Translations under genes and position numbers: made by a program
Source: Methylobacter sp.
GTDB taxonomy: Bacteria; Pseudomonadota; Gammaproteobacteria; Methylococcales; Methylomonadaceae
Direction of reading: 5' to 3'
Assembly (NCBI GenBank): GCA_003158415.1
Contig: PMJA01000402.1
Span: 1 to 5,568, forward strand
DNA: 5,568 bases
Notes under the pieces: model-generated
Told to the model about the DNA's origin: nothing
What the model saw: only the letters and a program-made list of their open reading frames with translations
The model's database searches: none
Shown: positions 1 through 5,568 of the stretch, one piece after another
How the letters are laid out: each line of letters begins with the position of its first letter
Numbering within the stretch: the first letter of the stretch is position 1

Positions 1-1
1 T

Positions 2-859
2 CATGCCAATATTGTTCCGTGGCAACAGTTGTGCGCCCTGACAGGTGCAAAGTTGCGCGTTGCTCCGGTCGATGAGGATGGTCAGGTGTTGTTGGGTGAA
101 TATCAGAAATTGCTCACTTCACGCACCAAACTGGTGTCGTTTACGCAAGTCTCCAATGCACTCGGCACGGTGACCCCTGCGCAGGAAATGATTGCCATGG
201 CCCATCGGGTCGGCGCCAGAGTATTGCTGGATGCCGCGCAATCGGTTTCGCATTTGCAGGTCGATGTCCAAGCGCTGGATTGCGATTGGTGCGTGTTTTC
301 CGGACACAAGATCTTCGGCCCTACCGGCATAGGCGCGGTCTATGGTAAGGCCGAGTTGCTTGAATCCATGCCGCCGTGGCAAGGTGGCGGTAACATGATA
401 GAAGATGTTACCTTTGAGAAAACCGTCTATCAACCAGCGCCTGCCAAATTCGAAGCGGGTACCGGCAATATTGCCGATGCCGTAGGTTTGGGGGCGGCAC
501 TGGAATATCTGACAAAAATCGGCATCCATAATGTCGCGCGTTATGAGCATGAGTTGCTGGTTTATGGGATGGAAGCGCTTAAAAGTATCCCCGGCTTGCG
601 TCTCATCGGCACGGCAGCGGAAAAAGCCAGCGTGTTGTCGTTTGTGCTGGCGGGGCACAGCAATCAGGAGATTGGTGTCGCTTTGAATAAGGTGGGTATT
701 GCCGTCCGTACCGGGCATCATTGCGCACAGCCTATCTTGCGCCGTTTTGGCCTGGAAAGCACGGTACGTCCTTCACTGGCGTTCTACAACACCTATGAAG
801 AAATTGACCTGATGGTCAGCACGGTTAAACAGATTCAGGCAGGCAACGCTCCTCATTAA
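2..859 (+). CDS. SufS/CsdA-type cysteine desulfurase, 5'-truncated by the window edge; possibly an encapsulin cargo type
   Basis: PLP-dependent class V aminotransferase-fold enzyme that removes sulfur from L-cysteine as an enzyme-bound persulfide, giving alanine and feeding Fe-S cluster or other sulfur pathways in the cytosol. The visible 285 residues open in frame at HANIVPWQ, a conserved motif roughly 120 residues into SufS, so only the N-terminal part is missing; the TTG at 29 is internal and not the start. Seen in the fragment: PLP-contacting D77 and Q80 (LLDAAQS), the Schiff-base lysine K103 in SGHKIFGPTGIG (codon 308-310), the GGGNMI loop, FEAGTGNIA, and the catalytic cysteine C241 in RTGHHCAQP (codon 722-724). 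The 138-residue Lys-Cys spacing equals that of E. coli SufS as I recall it. Wording such as HHCAQPILRRFG, TVRPSLAFYNT and FEAGTGNIADAVGLG resembles family 2A encapsulin cargo desulfurases from memory; this subtype is inference. The gene ends at TAA and is followed by a hairpin terminator. Confidence 0.95.
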   Translation, partial: HANIVPWQQLCALTGAKLRVAPVDEDGQVLLGEYQKLLTSRTKLVSFTQVSNALGTVTPAQEMIAMAHRVGARVLLDAAQSVSHLQVDVQALDCDWCVFSGHKIFGPTGIGAVYGKAELLESMPPWQGGGNMIEDVTFEKTVYQPAPAKFEAGTGNIADAVGLGAALEYLTKIGIHNVARYEHELLVYGMEALKSIPGLRLIGTAAEKASVLSFVLAGHSNQEIGVALNKVGIAVRTGHHCAQPILRRFGLESTVRPSLAFYNTYEEIDLMVSTVKQIQAGNAPH

Positions 860-884
860 CCTGCCGGTATGTGTGACTTCAGTT

Positions 885-926
885 ATAGACACCGACTCTT
901 GTGCAGGAGCCGGTGTCTATGATTTT
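885..926 (+). terminator. Rho-independent terminator of the cysteine desulfurase gene
   Basis: A perfect 10-bp stem pairs 885-894 (atagacaccg) with 911-920 (cggtgtctat). After one A-C mismatch the stem continues through CTC/GAG and a T-G wobble to a 6-base loop (TGTGCA). A short T-run (TTTT, 923-926) follows, 26 bases after the stop codon. The stem is strong but the T-tract is weak. On the minus strand the same hairpin lies beyond the convergent nuclease gene but has no U-tract there, so it would stop that operon less well. The remaining stretch, 927-1013, shows no convincing gene. Confidence 0.75.
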
Positions 927-1013
927 AGGTGATTCTCCATCATCAGCGATCTTATCGGGTGAGGAAAAGTAAAAACAAATGAGCTTGGGCTTGGCATTAA
1001 ATGTGGGTTGAAT

Positions 1014-1514
1014 TCATTTTCGATTGCCAATAAACGGATCAGGCTCGGCATCTGGCTCATACGGTTTCAGGGGTTCGTCTGTAGTCCAAATATGCACCCT
1101 ATTATGTGGTTTCTTTAGGTTTTCAGCCTCTAATATGACGGCTGAATCGGTTAAACCTAAACCTTGCTGTACAAATTTATTGGAAAAACTTTCCAAGCTG
1201 TTACTTAATTCACTTGCTGTAGCAAAAGCCTCACACGGTATGATATTAATGAATGTTTCTTTAGGATCAATTCCTTGCTGGACAGTCTTAGAAAATTTAT
1301 TTGCTAATTCCAATCGCTCATAACCATTATCGACATGGGCGATGTGATTTGCCAGTTCAAATAATACAGGAACAGGAATATACAAATTATGGTGTTGAGT
1401 TTCGGCATCACTGAATCTACGTTTAATTTCTTTCGCGTCTGATTCATTGAAACGCTTTGGAACTCTAAACAATTCCAGCAGATACCCCGTATCAATGACA
1501 ATGTAGGTAATCAT
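1014..1514 (-). CDS. PIN-domain nuclease, second gene of an ATPase-nuclease operon
   Basis: A 166-residue protein, the size of a single PIN domain, probably a Mg2+-dependent ribonuclease. The PIN acidic residues appear in the expected order: D8 (YIVIDTGYLLEL, first strand), E53 (VPVLFELANHI), D123 (GLGLTDSAVILEA) and D146 (HIWTTDEPLKPY). The C-terminal tail is acidic and proline-rich (from about residue 146). No signal peptide or membrane segment is seen. I chose the ATG at 1514 because it places the first PIN strand at the N-terminus and forms a TAATG overlap with the ATPase stop; an in-frame GTG at 1532 would add six residues but is less likely. No VapB-like antitoxin gene precedes it, so an ordinary VapBC pair is unlikely; the ATPase is the only evident partner. 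The PIN assignment rests on motif order, without a profile search. Target RNA or DNA is unknown. AT-rich relative to the flanking genes. Confidence 0.75.
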   Translation of the reverse strand: MITYIVIDTGYLLELFRVPKRFNESDAKEIKRRFSDAETQHHNLYIPVPVLFELANHIAHVDNGYERLELANKFSKTVQQGIDPKETFINIIPCEAFATASELSNSLESFSNKFVQQGLGLTDSAVILEAENLKKPHNRVHIWTTDEPLKPYEPDAEPDPFIGNRK

Positions 1515-1516
1515 TA
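1512..1516 (-). promoter_or_regulatory. TAATG stop-start overlap coupling ATPase and nuclease translation
   Basis: Read on the minus strand, the ATPase stop TAA (1516-1514) shares its last A with the nuclease start ATG (1514-1512). The bases just upstream (TGGATT and a run of T and A) hold only a poor Shine-Dalgarno match. Nuclease translation therefore probably depends on ribosomes finishing the ATPase, a common arrangement for proteins that act as a complex. Confidence 0.65.
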
Positions 1517-2818
1517 AAATAAATCCAACCACGCTTGCGCTTTTTGCTTTTGCTCCTCTGCGAAGTTGGGCATTAAATAAGTTTCTAACACATTACGGGT
1601 TACTAAATCGCCCAGCGAGCCTTTTTGTAACAGCACATCCGAATCGGGAAGATCTGATAAGGCAGTCAATTTATCGGCTTGTTCCTGGTGGTCATAATGA
1701 CAAATCACGACACAACCCAATTGTTCAGGAGTCAAACCATTTAATGTGGCGGGATTATGCGTAGTCACTAACACATTCAAATTACGCCGATGACTGCATT
1801 CCCATATCGTATCAACCAATAATTTAACGCGCGAAGGATGCACGCCGTTATCTAATTCCTCAATAACCATTCTTGAATGTTCGGGTATAGTTTCCAATGC
1901 TGTTAAGATAGCCAAGGTGCGTAACGTACCATCCGACAATAAACGGGCGTCAATAATAGCCCCGTCTTCCCGTTTTAAAGCCAGCAAGACATCATTAGCT
2001 TGCGTGGTGATAAATTCAAAATCAACAAAAGGCTCTTCGGGTAGTTGTTTTAATTTGTCTAATAACTTCGACAATAAACGTTGTGATTCTTCACGACTTT
2101 CATCCTTGATTTTAATTCCATATAGCACGGCTGAAAGATTTGAACCGTCTTTGTTTAACTGGCTAGCGCCGATTCTTTCATATTGACGCATGAGATGGGG
2201 ATGAAGGTCAAAAACAAAGGCCGATATTAAATGCCATTTAACTGTATCGGCAAGTTCAATTGCTTCACGAATCGCACTGTCTTTAACCTTTTTATCATAA
2301 AGCTGTGTGGTAATAGTAGGGTTATAACGTGACAAAACTGAACGGTCAGCAGATAATTTTAAAGAAGGTTTATTACGCCCTCTGGAGAAATTATCATAGC
2401 TAACATTTAAAACATCTGCTAATAGATTAGCTTCAAAATAATCTCTTTCATTAAGTTTTAATTGTTCCCTGAGAATGCTAAGTTGCTCTATGAAAGAAAC
2501 ACTAATATTATAATCAACAATGGGATTGTTATTTTGTTTAAGATAAATAGCATTAAAACCTAGACCAAAATAGTTTTGTTGATTATTTTTCCTCATACAT
2601 CCTTGCAACCCTCCACGAATTTCAAAGGTGCTGCCGCTACCCCGCCCTATATCACTGATTTCATATAAAGGCCGTCCGCTTGCCAGTTGTGCTAATAATT
2701 CCATGCCTTCAATAACATTGGTTTTACCCGACCCGTTGCGACCAATTAATAAAGTCATAGGACGCATTAAGTCGATTTGAGCGTTTTTGAAGCCTTTAAA
2801 ATTATAAAAATAGTGCAT
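1514..2818 (-). CDS. AAA/ABC-type ATPase of the OLD/RecF-like AAA_21 kind, partner of the PIN nuclease
   Basis: A 434-residue cytosolic ATPase with the split SMC/ABC-like head seen in defence ATPases. In order: an N-terminal strand with F-K-G-F-K-N wording (residues 7-12); Walker A GRNGSGKT at 26-33; an AT-rich, divergent middle (about 75-280); an ABC-signature-like LLSDGTLRTL at 293-302; Walker B MVIEELDNGVHP at 317-328 with E320/E321; and a switch histidine H354 in VTTHNPATLNGL. The C-terminus (about 395-434) has LLQKGSLGDLVTRN and a helical tail ending WLDLF. It lacks the C-terminal TOPRIM nuclease domain of full OLD proteins and is too short to contain one, which fits with the separate PIN gene supplying nuclease activity. 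The start ATG at 2818 places the first strand and Walker A at the usual distance; no strong Shine-Dalgarno is visible. First gene of the operon, 77 bases after the oxidoreductase stop with a terminator between. The role as sensor or regulator of the nuclease is inferred. Confidence 0.88.
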   Translation of the reverse strand: MHYFYNFKGFKNAQIDLMRPMTLLIGRNGSGKTNVIEGMELLAQLASGRPLYEISDIGRGSGSTFEIRGGLQGCMRKNNQQNYFGLGFNAIYLKQNNNPIVDYNISVSFIEQLSILREQLKLNERDYFEANLLADVLNVSYDNFSRGRNKPSLKLSADRSVLSRYNPTITTQLYDKKVKDSAIREAIELADTVKWHLISAFVFDLHPHLMRQYERIGASQLNKDGSNLSAVLYGIKIKDESREESQRLLSKLLDKLKQLPEEPFVDFEFITTQANDVLLALKREDGAIIDARLLSDGTLRTLAILTALETIPEHSRMVIEELDNGVHPSRVKLLVDTIWECSHRRNLNVLVTTHNPATLNGLTPEQLGCVVICHYDHQEQADKLTALSDLPDSDVLLQKGSLGDLVTRNVLETYLMPNFAEEQKQKAQAWLDLF

Positions 2819-2841
2819 GATAGCGTCGTCTCAGGATTAAA

Positions 2842-2870
2842 AATCTATGCGCGAAAAGTAAAAGGGTGAA
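2842..2870 (-). promoter_or_regulatory. Weak candidate sigma70 promoter for the ATPase-nuclease operon
   Basis: On the minus strand TTCACC (2870-2865; 4 of 6 to TTGACA) and TAGATT (2847-2842; 4 of 6 to TATAAT) are separated by exactly 17 bases. Transcription would start some 15-20 bases before the ATPase ATG. The -35 element lies inside the terminator stem of the upstream gene. In AT-rich DNA such matches arise easily by chance, so this is tentative. Confidence 0.3.
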
Positions 2871-2886
2871 CACCGTTCACCCTTTT
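2860..2886 (-). terminator. Rho-independent terminator of the iron-sulfur flavoprotein gene
   Basis: A perfect 12-bp inverted repeat, 2860-2871 against 2875-2886, with a 3-base loop, starting 10 bases past the oxidoreductase stop. On the minus strand the stem's 3' arm ends in TTTT, followed by AC and another TTTT. On the plus strand the hairpin ends in six Ts, so it could work in both directions, although no plus-strand gene reads into it. It separates the oxidoreductase from the downstream ATPase-nuclease operon. Confidence 0.8.
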
Positions 2887-2895
2887 TTAACCGCT

Positions 2896-5568
2896 TTATT
2901 CAGCCGTTTCTTTCTGCTTAAGCAACAAATAATCCAACCATAAATTAGATAATTTTTCCTGCACTGTATTTTGCCGTAAGCGGGCATTTAAATGCGGGAA
3001 GTCGACCTTATCCAGGTCCTGATCCTGGTTGTAGCAGGAATAAACGAAGGTTTCTTTACCTGTTTCTGGATCGACGTGTTTGCACATACATTGGGCGCAG
3101 ATGCCTTTCATCATGCACTGCATCGGCGAGTTGATGGAGCCGACGGCGTGATGGGCTTTGTTGAGGTACGGTTTTAACACATCAAAACGGGCAGATTTTA
3201 CCGCCGCCATCATGCGGTCTGAACCGATGACGATGAGGTGGTCAACATCCGCCAGCGATATGGGTTGTTCGCCCAACTCGCCGGTTGCGTAAGCGAGCAT
3301 ACATTCCAAAATATTGCCGACAAAGGTTTTATCTTGCGGACGGGTCGGCACGATGGCCTGTACGCCGTCGCCTTTATCGACCGACCAGATAATCAGGTCG
3401 GCAGCCGCTTCCACGTCTTCGACTTTGAACCTGTCCTGGGCGAATTTATAACCCGCAAAATAAATAACGCGATTGCCCGCCGCCCGCATTGCTTTACCGA
3501 TAGAAAACAACACCGCATTGCCCAAGCCGCCGCCGAGCAACAGCACGGTTTCGTTCGTGGGTATTTCAGTCGGCGCCCCCGTCACACCCATAATAACCAG
3601 CGGGTCGCCGACTTTCCAGGTGGCGCAAAGGCGCGAAGAGGAGCCCATTTCCAGTGCAATCAGGGAAATCGTGCCTTTCTCTTTGTCTACTTCAGCGCCG
3701 GTCAGCGCCAAGCCTTCCGCAACTAAATTTGAGCCTTCAACTGTTGGCGCAAAGGCTTCATAGTTTTGTACACGGTAAAACTGTCCCGGATGGAATTTTT
3801 CAGCGGCCAGCGGCGCTTTGACCACCACTTCGATAATGGTCGGCGTCAGCCGGTTGATGGCGACGATGGTGGCTTTAAAGTTGGCGTCCAATTGATTGAA
3901 CAAAACCTTTAAGGCAGCGTCTCGTTCCGGTTGTTGCGCAGGATTTAAGCTCGCCAATTGCTGTTCGAACAACTTAACGATGTATGGATAGCCATTTTTG
4001 GCGCTGGACATCGCTTTAACCACGTTGCCTGCATAGACGGGATGGTTGTCGCCGTAAAAGCTGATGAATTTTCCGTCTTTTTGATAAGATGTCAGCGGCG
4101 CAGGTTTGCCCAGCTTAGGGAAGGCTTCATCGTGCATGGGGATCAAGTTAACGCCGTCGTTGTTGAATTCCGGCTCATGGCGTTGGAAAAACCATTTATC
4201 CATGACAAAGGTATCGGGATATTCGCTTTGATAAATCGTGTTGGGCGAAGTACCCGCAGCGACGTATAAACTGCGCAACGGTACGTTAATGGTTTGCCCT
4301 GAACTTTTCCAACGACCGTCTTCCGACACCAGTTTTTCAAAATCGACGGCATTCAAATGCCCGTATTCATCGGCGTGTGCGCTGAGCGGACTCATGCCTT
4401 CGGCCAGGGCGATGCCTTCTTCCAGGGCTTTGACAATTTCTTCGTGATTTTGCCGATACGCAGGCGCGTCGACTATACCTTTACGATAAAACAGCGTGAC
4501 GCCACCCCAGGCTTCCACCAGCGGCTGGAAATCAGGCTGTTCGCCCTCGGCTTCTGCGCGTAGGCGTTCGGCGTGTATGGCTTTGCCGTGCGCCAGGAAT
4601 TCATCCAGGATAATGGTTTCTTCTTTATCGTAACGTTTGCGTACCGTTTCTTCACCATACACCGCGACCAAGGTGTCATACCGATGCAGGATTTTTTCAA
4701 CCTGCACCGGATAATACGCCATCAGTTCCGTTGCGGTATCCATTGCTGTCAAACCGCCGCCGATAACGCCCGCAGGCAGCCGCACCTGCAAGTTGGCCAT
4801 AGACGAGGACTTGGCCGCGCCAGTCAATTGCAAGGCCATCAAAAAGTCCGAGGCCTTGCGGATGCCGCGCATCAGGTTGTTTTTAATATCAATAACGGTA
4901 GGCTTGCCCGCGCCGGATGCGATACAAATATGATCGAAACCCATGTTCCAGGCATCGTCTATGGTAATCGTACCGCCGAAACGTACGCCGCCGTAGGCCC
5001 GAAAAGCTTGCCTTCTTTGCAGGGTCAGGTAGATGACTTTCAGGAAGTTTTTGTCCCAGCGCACGGTGATGCCGTATTCGGCCACGCCGCCGAAACCTGC
5101 CAGGATGCGTTTGTCCAAATCTTCGTATAGATCGTTAAAATCGACGATAGGCAGCGGCAGCGTATTGGCGTCGCCGGTCAAGGCCACCGGCAATGGTTCC
5201 AGTTTTAAACCATCAATACCGGCAACGCCGAAACCTTCATTGAGCAAATAATGGCTCATGGTGTAACCGGCAGGGCCTAAACCGACCACCAGCGCATTTT
5301 TGCCGTTATAAGGCAGCATGTGGGGGCGTTTGACGTTAAGCGGATTCCAGCGGGTGAGCAAACTGTATATTTCAAAACCGTAAGGCATGAACAACACATC
5401 GGTCAGCACATTGGTTTCAATTTGCGGAATATCGACGGGGTCGGTTTTTTGATAAATACAGCCTTTCATGCACTCGTTGCAAATACGATGCCCGGTACCG
5501 GGGCACATCGGATTGTCGATGATGATGATGGCCAATGCGCCGATATTGTCGCCTTGGCGTTTGACCAG
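2896..5568 (-). CDS. Fused GltD/NfnB-like and PyrK/NfnA-like iron-sulfur flavoprotein oxidoreductase, N-terminus beyond the window
   Basis: Probably moves electrons between NAD(P)H and an iron-sulfur or ferredoxin-type partner through two flavin modules; the physiological substrate is unknown. 890 residues are visible. The frame stays open to the window edge, so the TTG at 5535 is not a reliable start. Order in the fragment: four clustered cysteines at 22, 30, 33 and 37 (likely Fe-S ligands); FAD site GLGPAG at 96-101; a second dinucleotide site GVIGGGLTAMD at 267-277, as in GltD; a GltD-type FAD-closing motif FYGD near 504-507; then a ferredoxin-NADP reductase-like half from about 564, with flavin motif HPGQFYRVQN (593-602) and NAD(P) motif GGGLGNA (679-685). 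The C-terminus carries cysteines 818, 824, 827, 829 and 845, like the PyrK 2Fe-2S site. NfnAB and SudAB normally have these halves as separate proteins. About 65 residues are inserted after the second dinucleotide site (about 289-356). A hairpin terminator follows the TAA. Confidence 0.88.
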   Translation of the reverse strand: MVKRQGDNIGALAIIIIDNPMCPGTGHRICNECMKGCIYQKTDPVDIPQIETNVLTDVLFMPYGFEIYSLLTRWNPLNVKRPHMLPYNGKNALVVGLGPAGYTMSHYLLNEGFGVAGIDGLKLEPLPVALTGDANTLPLPIVDFNDLYEDLDKRILAGFGGVAEYGITVRWDKNFLKVIYLTLQRRQAFRAYGGVRFGGTITIDDAWNMGFDHICIASGAGKPTVIDIKNNLMRGIRKASDFLMALQLTGAAKSSSMANLQVRLPAGVIGGGLTAMDTATELMAYYPVQVEKILHRYDTLVAVYGEETVRKRYDKEETIILDEFLAHGKAIHAERLRAEAEGEQPDFQPLVEAWGGVTLFYRKGIVDAPAYRQNHEEIVKALEEGIALAEGMSPLSAHADEYGHLNAVDFEKLVSEDGRWKSSGQTINVPLRSLYVAAGTSPNTIYQSEYPDTFVMDKWFFQRHEPEFNNDGVNLIPMHDEAFPKLGKPAPLTSYQKDGKFISFYGDNHPVYAGNVVKAMSSAKNGYPYIVKLFEQQLASLNPAQQPERDAALKVLFNQLDANFKATIVAINRLTPTIIEVVVKAPLAAEKFHPGQFYRVQNYEAFAPTVEGSNLVAEGLALTGAEVDKEKGTISLIALEMGSSSRLCATWKVGDPLVIMGVTGAPTEIPTNETVLLLGGGLGNAVLFSIGKAMRAAGNRVIYFAGYKFAQDRFKVEDVEAAADLIIWSVDKGDGVQAIVPTRPQDKTFVGNILECMLAYATGELGEQPISLADVDHLIVIGSDRMMAAVKSARFDVLKPYLNKAHHAVGSINSPMQCMMKGICAQCMCKHVDPETGKETFVYSCYNQDQDLDKVDFPHLNARLRQNTVQEKLSNLWLDYLLLKQKETAE

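Larger units (their letters stand above)
921..2859. other. AT-rich two-gene cassette, probably horizontally acquired
   Basis: Base composition drops sharply between the two flanking metabolic genes. Hand-counted 60-base lines give GC of 37 % (from 1141), 33 % (1201), 42 % (1621), 43 % (1801), 30 % (2041), 22 % (2401) and 25 % (2521), against 62 % (from 301) and 63 % (from 4741) in the neighbours. The segment holds exactly one operon (ATPase plus PIN nuclease) bounded by hairpins at 885-920 and 2860-2886. There is no integrase, transposase, tRNA or convincing flanking direct repeat, so the mode of entry is unknown. The last ~100 bases of the oxidoreductase (2896-3000) are also AT-rich, so the right boundary is not sharp. 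Confidence 0.5.

Noticed and set aside
119..721. 200-codon minus-strand open frame opposite the cysteine desulfurase.
   Set aside because: The plus-strand frame carries the complete catalytic motifs; the antisense translation is low in plausible protein character.
979..1011. Plus-strand 10-codon mini-ORF (ATG AGC TTG ...) preceded by GAGG at 961-964.
   Set aside because: GAGG lies 14 bases from the ATG, too far for a good ribosome site, and the peptide has no recognisable character; it lies in a spacer after a terminator.
1014..1514. VapC toxin of a VapBC toxin-antitoxin pair.
   Set aside because: No small antitoxin gene is adjacent; the upstream partner is a 434-residue ATPase that overlaps the nuclease start.
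1522..2940. 10-bp direct repeat AATCCAACCA at 1522-1531 and 2931-2940, around the ATPase gene, as possible insertion repeats.
   Set aside because: Both copies encode Trp-Leu-Asp at protein C-termini, and about 15 chance 10-mer pairs are expected in a sequence this long.
2984..2995. Perfect 12-bp palindrome GCATTTAAATGC as a possible operator.
   Set aside because: It lies inside the oxidoreductase coding sequence (His-Leu-Asn-Ala), away from any start, and does not extend beyond 12 bp.
3238..3726. Long plus-strand open frames opposite the oxidoreductase (for example 3238-3726 and 4573-5130).
   Set aside because: They are antisense shadows of a gene with conserved cofactor motifs, and their translations show no recognisable domains.
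5518..5529. (GAT)4 trinucleotide repeat as a possible phase-variable tract.
   Set aside because: It encodes four Ile residues in frame; triplet changes would not shift the frame, and four units is too short to be notably unstable.

Overview
The window reads as a bacterial chromosome segment, most likely from a proteobacterium. The two outer proteins have a feel I associate with gammaproteobacterial methylotrophs or methanotrophs, but that is an impression from sequence character, not a proven assignment. Two well-conserved metabolic genes, both running off the window edges, flank an AT-rich two-gene cassette that looks horizontally acquired.

Left edge (2-859, plus strand): the C-terminal two thirds of a SufS/CsdA-type, PLP-dependent cysteine desulfurase, with catalytic Lys and Cys intact. 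Its wording around the active sites resembles the cysteine desulfurases packed as cargo in family 2A encapsulin shells. The diagnostic N-terminal extension and any shell gene would lie outside the window. A hairpin terminator follows at 885-920.

Middle (about 921-2860, minus strand): a compact operon of an AAA/ABC-type ATPase of the OLD/RecF-like AAA_21 kind (1514-2818), followed by a PIN-domain nuclease (1014-1514). The ATPase stop and nuclease start share a base (TAATG), so translation is probably coupled. The cassette is clearly poorer in GC than its neighbours: sampled 60-base lines give 22-43 %, against 62-63 % in sampled lines of the flanking genes. It carries no transposase or integrase. 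An ATPase plus nuclease pair of this build is typical of anti-phage or other conflict systems; I do not recognise it as a named system, and it is the best candidate here for an undescribed one.

Right side (2896-5568, minus strand): a large iron-sulfur flavoprotein, 890 residues visible and open at its N-terminus. It joins a glutamate synthase small chain (GltD/NfnB)-like half to a PyrK/NfnA-like ferredoxin-NADP reductase half ending in a cysteine cluster motif. It is in effect a one-chain version of the NfnAB/SudAB electron-transfer enzymes. It ends in a strong hairpin terminator (2860-2886), and a weak candidate promoter for the ATPase-nuclease operon overlaps that hairpin.

The ATPase and nuclease probably work as a pair. 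Nothing in the sequence links them to the flanking metabolic genes, which look like an insertion neighbourhood. No tRNA, rRNA, CRISPR array, insertion sequence or replication origin was seen.
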